Notes under the pieces: generated by a model
Told to the model about the DNA's origin: nothing
Database searches by the model: none
The model's input: the letters and a program-made list of their open reading frames with translations, nothing else
Position numbers and translations under genes: made by a program
In this document: positions 36,301 to 49,429 of the stretch, piece by piece
Layout: the number at the start of each line of letters is the position of its first letter
How positions within the stretch are numbered: position 1 is the stretch's first letter
Source of the DNA: Symsagittifera roscoffensis
Lineage: Eukaryota > Xenacoelomorpha > Acoela > Convolutidae
Assembly (NCBI RefSeq): GCF_963678635.1
Contig: NC_087069.1
Span: forward strand, 36,747,959 to 36,811,958
DNA length: 64,000 nt
Reading direction: 5' to 3'

Positions 36301-37548
36301 CCAGTAAATTTTTGACAAAATTTCCGAAAAATAAAGCCATTCGGGAGCTCACGCTCGCGCAAAGAGCAAAACTTGATGCATTTATTGAAAGAAAGAACAT
36401 TCTATTTCAGCCAACTTGACTAAAAGCCACTGACGTTCAACTCCTCAACAGCAGTTCATCAAAGCCAACAGATTCTCAATACGGATAATCGCTTTATTAA
36501 AGCGAGGAACGAAAACGGTCAGAGCGGACGACGCTTCCTTTCTATATTTGTTAAAAAGATCACATGCACTCAAAAACCAGTAAATTTTTGACAAAATTTC
36601 CGAAAAATAAAGCCAGTCGGGAGCTCACGCTCGCGCAAAGAGCAAAACTTGATGCATTTATTGAAAGAAAGAACATTCTATTTCAGCCAACTTGACTAAA
36701 AGCCACTGACGTTCAACTCCTCAACAGCAGTTCATCAAAGCCAACAGATTCTCAATACGGATAATCGCTTTATTAAAGCGAGGAACGAAAACGGTCAGAG
36801 CGGACGACGCTTCCTTTCTATATTTGTTAAAAAGATCACATGCACTCAAAAACCAGTAAATTTTTGACAAAATTTCCGAAAAATAAAGCCAGTCGGGAGC
36901 TCACGCTCGCGCAAAGAGCAAAACTTGATGCATTTATTGAAAGAAAGAACATTCTATTTCAGCCAACTTGACTAAAAGCCACTGACGTTCAACTCCTCAA
37001 CAGCAGTTCATCAAAGCCAACAGATTCTCAATACGGATAATCGCTTTATTAAAGCGAGGAACGAAAACGGTCAGAGCGGACGACGCTTCCTTTCTATATT
37101 TGTTAAAAAGATCACATGCACTCAAAAACCAGTAAATTTTTGACAAAATTTCCGAAAAATAAAGCCAGTCGGGAGCTCACGCTCGCGCAAAGAGCAAAAC
37201 TTGATGCATTTATTGAAAGAAAGAACATTCTATTTCAGCCAACTTGACTAAAAGCCACTGACGTTCAACTCCTCAACAGCAGTTCATCAAAGCCAACAGA
37301 TTCTCAATACGGATAATCGCTTTATTAAAGCGAGGAACGAAAACGGTCAGAGCGGACGACGCTTCCTTTCTATATTTGTTAAAAAGATCACATGCACTCA
37401 AAAACCAGTAAATTTTTGACAAAATTTCCGAAAAATAAAGCCAGTCGGGAGCTCACGCTCGCGCAAAGAGCAAAACTTGATGCATTTATTGAAAGAAAGA
37501 ACATTCTATTTCAGCCAACTTGACTAAAAGCCACTGACGTTCAACTCC
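27336..37548. repeat. Homogeneous block of A monomers
   Basis: From 27,888 to 37,549 is 9,661 bp, exactly 34 copies of 276 plus one of 277, so no net length change across 35 copies. Nearly all are A with zero to two private substitutions. Exceptions are a B/A hybrid at 27,888 and an A/B hybrid at about 31,060-31,140. Rare variants are shared between distant copies (29,111 and 33,251; 30,093 and 35,061). Confidence 0.85.
28210..28224. other. Conserved 15-bp palindrome of the satellite (example copy)
   Basis: CGCTTTATTAAAGCG has perfect 7-bp arms around a central T. It lies in the invariant part of the monomer and recurs every 276-277 bp across the array. The few altered copies seen have single changes (about 17,712, 18,822, 23,514, 48,645 and 61,627). 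It is a candidate site for a DNA-binding protein; it does not resemble the CENP-B box. Confidence 0.7.
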
Positions 37549-40500
37549 TCAACAGCAGTTCATCAAAGCCAACAGATTCTCAATACGGATAATCGCTTTA
37601 TTAAAGCGAGGAACGAAAACAGTCGGAGCGGACGACGTTTCCTTTCTATATTTGTTGAAAAGATCACATGCACTCAAAAAACCAGTGATTTTTTGACCAA
37701 ATTCCCGAAAAATAAAGCCATTCGGGAGCTCACACTCGCGCAAAGAGCAAAACTTGGTGCATGTATTGAAAGAAAGAACATTCTATTTCAGCCAACTTGA
37801 CTAAAAGCCACTGACGTTCAACTCCTCAACAGCAGTTCATCAAAGCCAACAGATTCTCAATACGGATAATCGCTTTATTAAAGCGAGGAACGAAAACGGT
37901 CAGAGCGGACGACGCTTCCTTTCTATATTTGTTAAAAAGATCACATGCACTCAAAAACCAGTAAATTTTTGACAAAATTTCCGAAAAATAAAGCCAGTCG
38001 GGAGCTCACGCTCGCGCAAAGAGCAAAACTTGATGCATTTATTGAAAGAAAGAACATTCTATTTCAGCCAACTTGACTAAAAGCCACTGACGTTCAACTC
38101 CTCAACAGCAGTTCATCAAAGCCAACAGATTCTCAATACGGATAATCGCTTTATTAAAGCGAGGAACGAAAACGGTCAGAGCGGACGACGCTTCCTTTCT
38201 ATATTTGTTAAAAAGATCACATGCACTCAAAAACCAGTAAATTTTTGACAAAATTTCCGAAAAATAAAGCCAGTCGGGAGCTCACGCTCGCGCAAAGAGC
38301 AAAACTTGATGCATTTATTGAAAGAAAGAACATTCTATTTCAGCCAACTTGACTAAAAGCCACTGACGTTCAACTCCTCAACAGCAGTTCATCAAAGCCA
38401 ACAGATTCTCAATACGGATAATCGCTTTATTAAAGCGAGGAACGAAAACGGTCAGAGCGGACGACGCTTCCTTTCTATATTTGTTAAAAAGATCACATGC
38501 ACTCAAAAACCAGTAAATTTTTGACAAAATTTCCGAAAAATAAAGCCAGTCGGGAGCTCACGCTCGCGCAAAGAGCAAAACTTGATGCATTTATTGAAAG
38601 AAAGAACATTCTATTTCAGCCAACTTGACTAAAAGCCACTGACGTTCAACTCCTCAACAGCAGTTCATCAAAGCCAACAGATTCTCAATACGGATAATCG
38701 CTTTATTAAAGCGAGGAACGAAAACAGTCGGAGCGGACGACGTTTCCTTTCTATATTTGTTGAAAAGATCACATGCACTCAAAAAACCAGTGATTTTTTG
38801 ACCAAATTCCCGAAAAATAAAGCCATTCGGGAGCTCACACTCGCGCAAAGAGCAAAACTTGGTGCATGTATTGAAAGAAAGAACATTCTATTTCAGCCAA
38901 CTTGACTAAAAGCCACTGACGTTCAACTCCTCAACAGCAGTTCATCAAAGCCAACAGATTCTCAATACGGATAATCGCTTTATTAAAGCGAGGAACGAAA
39001 ACGGTCAGAGCGGACGACGCTTCCTTTCTATATTTGTTAAAAAGATCACATGCACTCAAAAACCAGTAAATTTTTGACAAAATTTCCGAAAAATAAAGCC
39101 AGTCGGGAGCTCACGCTCGCGCAAAGAGCAAAACTTGATGCATTTATTGAAAGAAAGAACATTCTATTTCAGCCAACTTGACTAAAAGCCACTGACGTTC
39201 AACTCCTCAACAGCAGTTCATCAAAGCCAACAGATTCTCAATACGGATAATCGCTTTATTAAAGCGAGGAACGAAAACGGTCAGAGCGGACGACGCTTCC
39301 TTTCTATATTTGTTAAAAAGATCACATGCACTCAAAAACCAGTAAATTTTTGACAAAATTTCCGAAAAATAAAGCCAGTCGGGAGCTCACGCTCGCGCAA
39401 AGAGCAAAACTTGATACATTTATTGAAAGAAAGAACATTCTATTTCAGCCAACTTGACTAAAAGCCACTGACGTTCAACTCCTCAACAGCAGTTCATCAA
39501 AGCCAACAGATTCTCAATACGGATAATCGCTTTATTAAAGCGAGGAACGAAAACGGTCAGAGCGGACGACGCTTCCTTTCTATATTTGTTAAAAAGATCA
39601 CATGCACTCAAAAACCAGTAAATTTTTGACAAAATTTCCGAAAAATAAAGCCAGTCGGGAGCTCACGCTCGCGCAAAGAGCAAAACTTGATGCATTTATT
39701 GAAAGAAAGAACATTCTATTTCAGCCAACTTGACTAAAAGCCACTGACGTTCAACTCCTCAACAGCAGTTCATCAAAGCCAACAGATTCTCAATACGGAT
39801 AATCGCTTTATTAAAGCGAGGAACGAAAACGGTCAGAGCGGACGACGCTTCCTTTCTATATTTGTTAAAAAGATCACATGCACTCAAAAACCAGTAAATT
39901 TTTGACAAAATTTCCGAAAAATAAAGCCAGTCGGGAGCTCACGCTCGCGCAAAGAGCAAAACTTGATGCATTTATTGAAAGAAAGAACATTCTATTTCAG
40001 CCAACTTGACTAAAAGCCACTGACGTTCAACTCCTCAACAGCAGTTCATCAAAGCCAACAGATTCTCAATACGGATAATCGCTTTATTAAAGCGAGGAAC
40101 GAAAACAGTCGGAGCGGACGACGTTTCCTTTCTATATTTGTTGAAAAGATCACATGCACTCAAAAAACCAGTGATTTTTTGACCAAATTCCCGAAAAATA
40201 AAGCCATTCGGGAGCTCACACTCGCGCAAAGAGCAAAACTTGGTGCATGTATTGAAAGAAAGAACATTCTATTTCAGCCAACTTGACTAAAAGCCACTGA
40301 CGTTCAACTCCTCAACAGCAGTTCATCAAAGCCAACAGATTCTCAATACGGATAATCGCTTTATTAAAGCGAGGAACGAAAACGGTCAGAGCGGACGACG
40401 CTTCCTTTCTATATTTGTTAAAAAGATCACATGCACTCAAAAACCAGTAAATTTTTGACAAAATTTCCGAAAAATAAAGCCAGTCGGGAGCTCACGCTCG

Positions 40501-43500
40501 TGCAAAGAGCAAAACTTGATGCATTTATTGAAAGAAAGAACATTCTATTTCAGCCAACTTGACTAAAAGCCACTGACGTTCAACTCCTCAACAGCAGTTC
40601 ATCAAAGCCAACAGATTCTCAATACGGATAATCGCTTTATTAAAGCGAGGAACGAAAACGGTCAGAGCGGACGACGCTTCCTTTCTATATTTGTTAAAAA
40701 GATCACATGCACTCAAAAACCAGTAAATTTTTGACAAAATTTCCGAAAAATAAAGCCAGTCGGGAGCTCACGCTCGCGCAAAGAGCAAAACTTGATGCAT
40801 TTATTGAAAGAAAGAACATTCTATTTCAGCCAACTTGACTAAAAGCCACTGACGTTCAACTCCTCAACAGCAGTTCATCAAAGCCAACAGATTCTCAATA
40901 CGGATAATCGCTTTATTAAAGCGAGGAACGAAAACGGTCAGAGCGGACGACGCTTCCTTTCTATATTTGTTAAAAAGATCACATGCACTCAAAAACCAGT
41001 AAATTTTTGACAAAATTTCCGAAAAATAAAGCCAGTCGGGAGCTCACGCTCGCGCAAAGAGCAAAACTTGATGCATTTATTGAAAGAAAGAACATTCTAT
41101 TTCAGCCAACTTGACTAAAAGCCACTGACGTTCAACTCCTCAACAGCAGTTCATCAAAGCCAACAGATTCTCAATACGGATAATCGCTTTATTAAAGCGA
41201 GGAACGAAAACAGTCGGAGCGGACGACGTTTCCTTTCTATATTTGTTGAAAAGATCACATGCACTCAAAAAACCAGTGATTTTTTGACCAAATTCCCGAA
41301 AAATAAAGCCATTCGGGAGCTCACACTCGCGCAAAGAGCAAAACTTGGTGCATGTATTGAAAGAAAGAACATTCTATTTCAGCCAACTTGACTAAAAGCC
41401 ACTGACGTTCAACTCCTCAACAGCAGTTCATCAAAGCCAACAGATTCTCAATACGGATAATCGCTTTATTAAAGCGAGGAACGAAAACGGTCAGAGCGGA
41501 CGACGCTTCCTTTCTATATTTGTTAAAAAGATCACATGCACTCAAAAACCAGTAAATTTTTGACAAAATTTCCGAAAAATAAAGCCAGTCGGGAGCTCAC
41601 GCTCGCGCAAAGAGCAAAACTTGATGCATTTATTGAAAGAAAGAACATTCTATTTCAGCCAACTTGACTAAAAGCCACTGACGTTCAACTCCTCAACAGC
41701 AGTTCATCAAAGCCAACAGATTCTCAATACGGATAATCGCTTTATTAAAGCGAGGAACGAAAACAGTCGGAGCGGACGACGTTTCCTTTCTATATTTGTT
41801 GAAAAGATCACATGCACTCAAAAAACCAGTGATTTTTTGACCAAATTCCCGAAAAATAAAGCCATTCGGGAGCTCACACTCGCGCAAAGAGCAAAACTTG
41901 GTGCATGTATTGAAAGAAAGAACATTCTATTTCAGCTAACTTGACTAAAAGCCACTGACGTTCAACTCCTCAACAGCAGTTCATCAAAGCCAACAGATTC
42001 TCAATACGGATAATCGCTTTATTAAAGCGAGGAACGAAAACGGTCAGAGCGGACGACGCTTCCTTTCTATATTTGTTAAAAAGATCACATGCACTCAAAA
42101 ACCAGTAAATTTTTGACAAAATTTCCGAAAAATAAAGCCAGTCGGGAGCTCACGCTCGCGCAAAGAGCAAAACTTGATGCATTTATTGAAAGAAAGAACA
42201 TTCTATTTCAGCCAACTTGACTAAAAGCCACTGACGTTCAACTCCTCAACAGCAGTTCATCAAAGCCAACAGATTCTCAATACGGATAATCGCTTTATTA
42301 AAGCGAGGAACGAAAACGGTCAGAGCGGACGACGCTTCCTTTCTATATTTGTTAAAAAGATCACATGCACTCAAAAACCAGTAAATTTTTGACAAAATTT
42401 CCGAAAAATAAAGCCAGTCGGGAGCTCACGCTCGCGCAAAGAGCAAAACTTGATGCATTTATTGAAAGAAAGAACATTCTATTTCAGCCAACTTGACTAA
42501 AAGCCACTGACGTTCAACTCCTCAACAGCAGTTCATCAAAGCCAACAGATTCTCAATACGGATAATCGCTTTATTAAAGCGAGGAACGAAAACGGTCAGA
42601 GCGGACGACGCTTCCTTTCTATATTTGTTAAAAAGATCACATGCACTCAAAAACCAGTAAATTTTTGACAAAATTTCCGAAAAATAATGCCAGTCGGGAG
42701 CTCACGCTCGCGCAAAGAGCAAAACTTGATGCATTTATTGAAAGAAAGAACATTCTATTTCAGCCAACTTGACTAAAAGCCACTGACGTTCAACTCCTCA
42801 ACAGCAGTTCATCAAAGCCAACAGATTCTCAATACGGATAATCGCTTTATTAAAGCGAGGAACGAAAACGGTCAGAGCGGACGACGCTTCCTTTCTATAT
42901 TTGTTAAAAAGATCACATGCACTCAAAAACCAGTAAATTTTTGACAAAATTTCCGAAAAATAAAGCCAGTCGGGAGCTCACGCTCGCGCAAAGAGCAAAA
43001 CTTGATGCATTTATTGAAAGAAAGAACATTCTATTTCAGCCAACTTGACTAAAAGCCACTGACGTTCAACTCCTCAACAGCAGTTCATCAAAGCCAACAG
43101 ATTCTCAATACGGATAATCGCTTTATTAAAGCGAGGAACGAAAACGGTCAGAGCGGACGACGCTTCCTTTCTATATTTGTTAAAAAGATCACATGCACTC
43201 AAAAACCAGTAAATTTTTGACAAAATTTCCGAAAAATAATGCCAGTCGGGAGCTCACGCTCGCGCAAAGAGCAAAACTTGATGCATTTATTGAAAGAAAG
43301 AACATTCTATTTCAGCCAACTTGACTAAAAGCCACTGACGTTCAACTCCTCAACAGCAGTTCATCAAAGCCAACAGATTCTCAATACGGATAATCGCTTT
43401 ATTAAAGCGAGGAACGAAAACGGTCAGAGCGGACGACGCTTCCTTTCTATATTTGTTAAAAAGATCACATGCACTCAAAAACCAGTAAATTTTTGACAAA

Positions 43501-46500
43501 ATTTCCGAAAAATAAAGCCAGTCGGGAGCTCACGCTCGCGCAAAGAGCAAAACTTGATGCATTTATTGAAAGAAAGAACATTCTATTTCAGCCAACTTGA
43601 CTAAAAGCCACTGACGTTCAACTCCTCAACAGCAGTTCATCAAAGCCAACAGATTCTCAATACGGATAATCGCTTTATTAAAGCGAGGAACGAAAACAGT
43701 CGGAGCGGACGACGTTTCCTTTCTATATTTGTTGAAAAGATCACATGCACTCAAAAAACCAGTGATTTTTTGACCAAATTCCCGAAAAATAAAGCCATTC
43801 GGGAGCTCACACTCGCGCAAAGAGCAAAACTTGGTGCATGTATTGAAAGAAAGAACATTCTATTTCAGCCAACTTGACTAAAAGCCACTGACGTTCAACT
43901 CCTCAACAGCAGTTCATCAAAGCCAACAGATTCTCAATACGGATAATCGCTTTATTAAAGCGAGGAACGAAAACGGTCAGAGCGGACGACGCTTCCTTTC
44001 TATATTTGTTAAAAAGATCACATGCACTCAAAAACCAGTAAATTTTTGACAAAATTTCCGAAAAATAAAGCCAGTCGGGAGCTCACGCTCGCGCAAAGAG
44101 CAAAACTTGATGCATTTATTGAAAGAAAGAACATTCTATTTCAGCCAACTTGACTAAAAGCCACTGACGTTCAACTCCTCAACAGCAGTTCATCAAAGCC
44201 AACAGATTCTCAATACGGATAATCGCTTTATTAAAGCGAGGAACGAAAACGGTCAGAGCGGACGACGCTTCCTTTCTATATTTGTTAAAAAGATCACATG
44301 CACTCAAAAACCAGTAAATTTTTGACAAAATTTCCGAAAAATAAAGCCAGTCGGGAGCTCACGCTCGCGCAAAGAGCAAAACTTGATGCATTTATTGAAA
44401 GAAAGAACATTCTATTTCAGCCAACTTGACTAAAAGCCACTGACGTTCAACTCCTCAACAGCAGTTCATCAAAGCCAACAGATTCTCAATACGGATAATC
44501 GCTTTATTAAAGCGAGGAACGAAAACGGTCAGAGCGGACGACGCTTCCTTTCTATATTTGTTAAAAAGATCACATGCACTCAAAAACCAGTAAATTTTTG
44601 ACAAAATTTCCGAAAAATAAAGCCAGTCGGGAGCTCACGCTCGCGCAAAGAGCAAAACTTGATGCATTTATTGAAAGAAAGAACATTCTATTTCAGCCAA
44701 CTTGACTAAAAGCCACTGACGTTCAACTCCTCAACAGCAGTTCATCAAAGCCAACAGATTCTCAATACGGATAATCGCTTTATTAAAGCGAGGAACGAAA
44801 ACAGTCGGAGCGGACGACGTTTCCTTTCTATATTTGTTGAAAAGATCACATGCACTCAAAAAACCAGTGATTTTTTGACCAAATTCCCGAAAAATAAAGC
44901 CATTCGGGAGCTCACACTCGCGCAAAGAGCAAAACTTGGTGCATGTATTGAAAGAAAGAACATTCTATTTCAGCCAACTTGACTAAAAGCCACTGACGTT
45001 CAACTCCTCAACAGCAGTTCATCAAAGCCAACAGATTCTCAATACGGATAATCGCTTTATTAAAGCGAGGAACGAAAACGGTCAGAGCGGACGACGCTTC
45101 CTTTCTATATTTGTTAAAAAGATCACATGCACTCAAAAACCAGTAAATTTTTGACAAAATTTCCGAAAAATAAAGCCAGTCGGGAGCTCACGCTCGCGCA
45201 AAGAGCAAAACTTGATGCATTTATTGAAAGAAAGAACATTCTATTTCAGCCAACTTGACTAAAAGCCACTGACGTTCAACTCCTCAACAGCAGTTCATCA
45301 AAGCCAACAGATTCTCAATACGGATAATCGCTTTATTAAAGCGAGGAACGAAAACAGTCGGAGCGGACGACGTTTCCTTTCTATATTTGTTGAAAAGATC
45401 ACATGCACTCAAAAAACCAGTGATTTTTTGACCAAATTCCCGAAAAATAAAGCCATTCGGGAGCTCACACTCGCGCAAAGAGCAAAACTTGGTGCATGTA
45501 TTGAAAGAAAGAACATTCTATTTCAGCCAACTTGACTAAAAGCCACTGACGTTCAACTCCTCAACAGCAGTTCATCAAAGCCAACAGATTCTCAATACGG
45601 ATAATCGCTTTATTAAAGCGAGGAACGAAAACGGTCAGAGCGGACGACGCTTCCTTTCTATATTTGTTAAAAGGATCACATGCACTCAAAAACCAGTAAA
45701 TTTTTGACAAAATTTCCGAAAAATAAAGCCAGTCGGGAGCTCACGCTCGCGCAAAGAGCAAAACTTGATGCATTTATTGAAAGAAAGAACATTCTATTTC
45801 AGCCAACTTGACTAAAAGCCACTGACGTTCAACTCCTCAACAGCAGTTCATCAAAGCCAACAGATTCTCAATACGGATAATCGCTTTATTAAAGCGAGGA
45901 ACGAAAACGGTCAGAGCGGACGACGCTTCCTTTCTATATGTGTTAAAAAGATCACATGCACTCAAAAACCAGTAAATTTTTGACAAAATTTCCGAAAAAT
46001 AAAGCCAGTCGGGAGCTCACGCTCGCGCAAAGAGCAAAACTTGATGCATTTATTGAAAGAAAGAACATTCTATTTCAGCCAACTTGACTAAAAGCCACTG
46101 ACGTTCAACTCCTCAACAGCAGTTCATCAAAGCCAACAGATTCTCAATACGGATAATCGCTTTATTAAAGCGAGGAACGAAAACGGTCAGAGCGGACGAC
46201 GCTTCCTTTCTATATTTGTTAAAAAGATCACATGCACTCAAAAACCAGTAAATTTTTGACAAAATTTCCGAAAAATAAAGCCAGTCGGGAGCTCACGCTC
46301 GCGCAAAGAGCAAAACTTGATGCATTTATTGAAAGAAAGAACATTCTATTTCAGCCAACTTGACTAAAAGCCACTGACGTTCAACTCCTCAACAGCAGTT
46401 CATCAAAGCCAACAGATTCTCAATACGGATAATCGCTTTATTAAAGCGAGGAAAGAAAACGGTCAGAGCGGACGACGCTTCCTTTCTATATTTGTTAAAA

Positions 46501-49429
46501 AGATCACATGCACTCAAAAACCAGTAAATTTTTGACAAAATTTCCGAAAAATAAAGCCAGTCGGGAGCTCACGCTCGCGCAAAGAGCAAAACTTGATGCA
46601 TTTATTGAAAGAAAGAACATTCTATTTCAGCCAACTTGACTAAAAGCCACTGACGTTCAACTCCTCAACAGCAGTTCATCAAAGCCAACAGATTCTCAAT
46701 ACGGATAATCGCTTTATTAAAGCGAGGAACGAAAACGGTCAGAGCGGACGACGCTTCCTTTCTATATTTGTTAAAAAGATCACATGCACTCAAAAACCAG
46801 TAAATTTTTGACAAAATTTCCGAAAAATAAAGCCAGTCGGGAGCTCACGCTCGCGCAAAGAGCAAAACTTGATGCATTTATTGAAAGAAAGAACATTCTA
46901 TTTCAGCCAACTTGACTAAAAGCCACTGACGTTCAACTCCTCAACAGCAGTTCATCAAAGCCAACAGATTCTCAATACGGATAATCGCTTTATTAAAGCG
47001 AGGAACGAAAACGGTCAGAGCGGATGACGCTTCCTTTCTATATTTGTTAAAAAGATCACATGCACTCAAAAACCAGTAAATTTTTGACAAAATTTCCGAA
47101 AAATAAAGCCAGTCGGTAGCTCACGCTCGCGCAAAGAGCTAAACTTGATGCATTTATTGAAAGAAAGAACATTCTATTTCAGCCAACTTGACTAAAAGCC
47201 ACTGACGTTCAACTCCTCAACAGCAGTTCATCAAAGCCAACAGATTCTCAATACGGATAATCGCTTTATTAAAGCGAGGAACGAAAACGGTCAGAGCGGA
47301 CGACGCTTCCTTTCTATATTTGTTAAAAAGATCACATGCACTCAAAAACCAGTAAATTTTTGACAAAATTTCCGAAAAATAAAGCCAGTCGGGAGCTCAC
47401 GCTCGCGCAAAGAGCAAAACTTGATGCATTTATTGAAAGAAAGAACATTCTATTTCAGCCAACTTGACTAAAAGCCACTGACGTTCAACTCCTCAACAGC
47501 AGTTCATCAAAGCCAACAGATTCTCAATACGGATAATCGCTTTATTAAAGCGAGGAACGAAAACGGTCAGAGCGGACGACGCTTCCTTTCTATATTTGTT
47601 AAAAAGATCACATGCACTCAAAAACCAGTAAATTTTTGACAAAATTTCCGAAAAATAAAGCCAGTCGGGAGCTCACGCTCGCGCAAAGAGCAAAACTTGA
47701 TGCATTTATTGAAAGAAAGAACATTCTATTTCAGCCAACTTGACTAAAAGCCACTGACGTTCAACTCCTCAACAGCAGTTCATCAAAGCCAACAGATTCT
47801 CAATACGGATAATCGCTTTATTAAAGCGAGGAACGAAAACAGTCGGAGCGGACGACGTTTACTTTCTATATTTGTTGAAAAGATCACATGCACTCAAAAA
47901 AAACCAGTGATTTTTTGACCAAATTCCCGAAAAATAAAGCCATTCGGGAGCTCACACTCGCGCAAAGAGCAAAACTTGGTGCATGTATTGAAAGAAAGAA
48001 CATTCTATTTCAGCCAACTTGACTAAAAGCCACTGACGTTCAACTCCTCAACAGCAGTTCATCAAAGCCAACAGATTCTCAATACGGATAATCGCTTTAT
48101 TAAAGCGAGGAACGAAAACGGTCAGAGCGGACGACGCTTCCTTTCTATATTTGTTAAAAAGATCACATGCACTCAAAAACCAGTAAATTTTTGACAAAAT
48201 TTCCGAAAAATAAAGCCAGTCGGGAGCTCACGCTCGCGCAAAGAGCAAAACTTGATGCATTTATTGAAAGAAAGAACATTCTATTTCAGCCAACTTGACT
48301 AAAAGCCACTGACGTTCAACTCCTCAACAGCAGTTCATCAAAGCCAACAGATTCTCAATACGGATAATCGCTTTATTAAAGCGAGGAACGAAAACGGTCA
48401 GAGCGGACGACGCTTCCTTTCTATATTTGTTAAAAAGATCACATGCACTCAAAAACCAGTAAATTTTTGACAAAATTTCCGAAAAATAAAGCCAGTCGGG
48501 AGCTCACGCTCGCGCAAAGAGCAAAACTTGATGCATTTATTGAAAGAAAGAACATTCTATTTCAGCCAACTTGACTAAAAGCCACTGACGTTCAACTCCT
48601 CAACAGCAGTTCATCAAAGCCAACAGATTCTCAATACGGCTAATGGCTTTATTAAAGCGAGGAACGAAAACAGTCGGAGCGGACGACGTTTCCTTTCTAT
48701 ATTTGTTGAAAAGATCACATGCACTCAAAAAACCAGTGATTTTTTGACCAAATTCCCGAAAAATAAAGCCATTCGGGAGCTCACACTCGCGCAAAGAGCA
48801 AAACTTGGTGCATGTATTGAAAGAAAGAACATTCTATTTCAGCCAACTTGACTAAAAGCCACTGACGTTCAACTCCTCAACAGCAGTTCATCAAAGCCAA
48901 CAGATTCTCAATACGGATAATCGCTTTATTAAAGCGAGGAACGAAAACGGTCAGAGCGGACGACGCTTCCTTTCTATATTTGTTAAAAAGATCACATGCA
49001 CTCAAAAACCAGTAAATTTTTGACAAAATTTCCGAAAAATAAAGCCAGTCGGGAGCTCACGCTCGCGCAAAGAGCAAAACTTGATGCATTTATTGAAAGA
49101 AAGAACATTCTATTTCAGCCAACTTGACTAAAAGCCACTGACGTTCAACTCCTCAACAGCAGTTCATCAAAGCCAACAGATTCTCAATACGGATAATCGC
49201 TTTATTAAAGCGAGGAACGAAAACGGTCAGAGCGGACGACGCTTCCTTTCTATATTTGTTAAAAAGATCACATGCACTCAAAAACCAGTAAATTTTTGAC
49301 AAAATTTCCGAAAAATAAAGCCAGTCGGGAGCTCACGCTCGCGCAAAGAGCAAAACTTGATGCATTTATTGAAAGAAAGAACATTCTATTTCAGCCAACT
49401 TGACTAAAAGCCACTGACGTTCAACTCCT
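37549..49429. repeat. Higher-order zone: runs of A punctuated by single B copies
   Basis: B copies start at 37,549, 38,654, 40,035, 41,140, 41,693, 43,626, 44,731, 45,284, about 47,769 and 48,600. Between successive B starts there are 4, 5, 4, 2, 7, 4, 2, 9 and 3 monomers. The B at 47,769 has two extra A residues in its A tract and a TTTACTTTC change. Confidence 0.85.
37704..37726. other. B-specific inverted repeat (example copy)
   Basis: CCCGAA (37704-37709) and TTCGGG (37721-37726) form a perfect 6-bp inverted repeat around 11 bases. In A copies the arms shrink to CCGA/TCGG because of TTCCGAA and AGTCGGG. Several hybrid monomers switch type close to this site. Confidence 0.65.
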
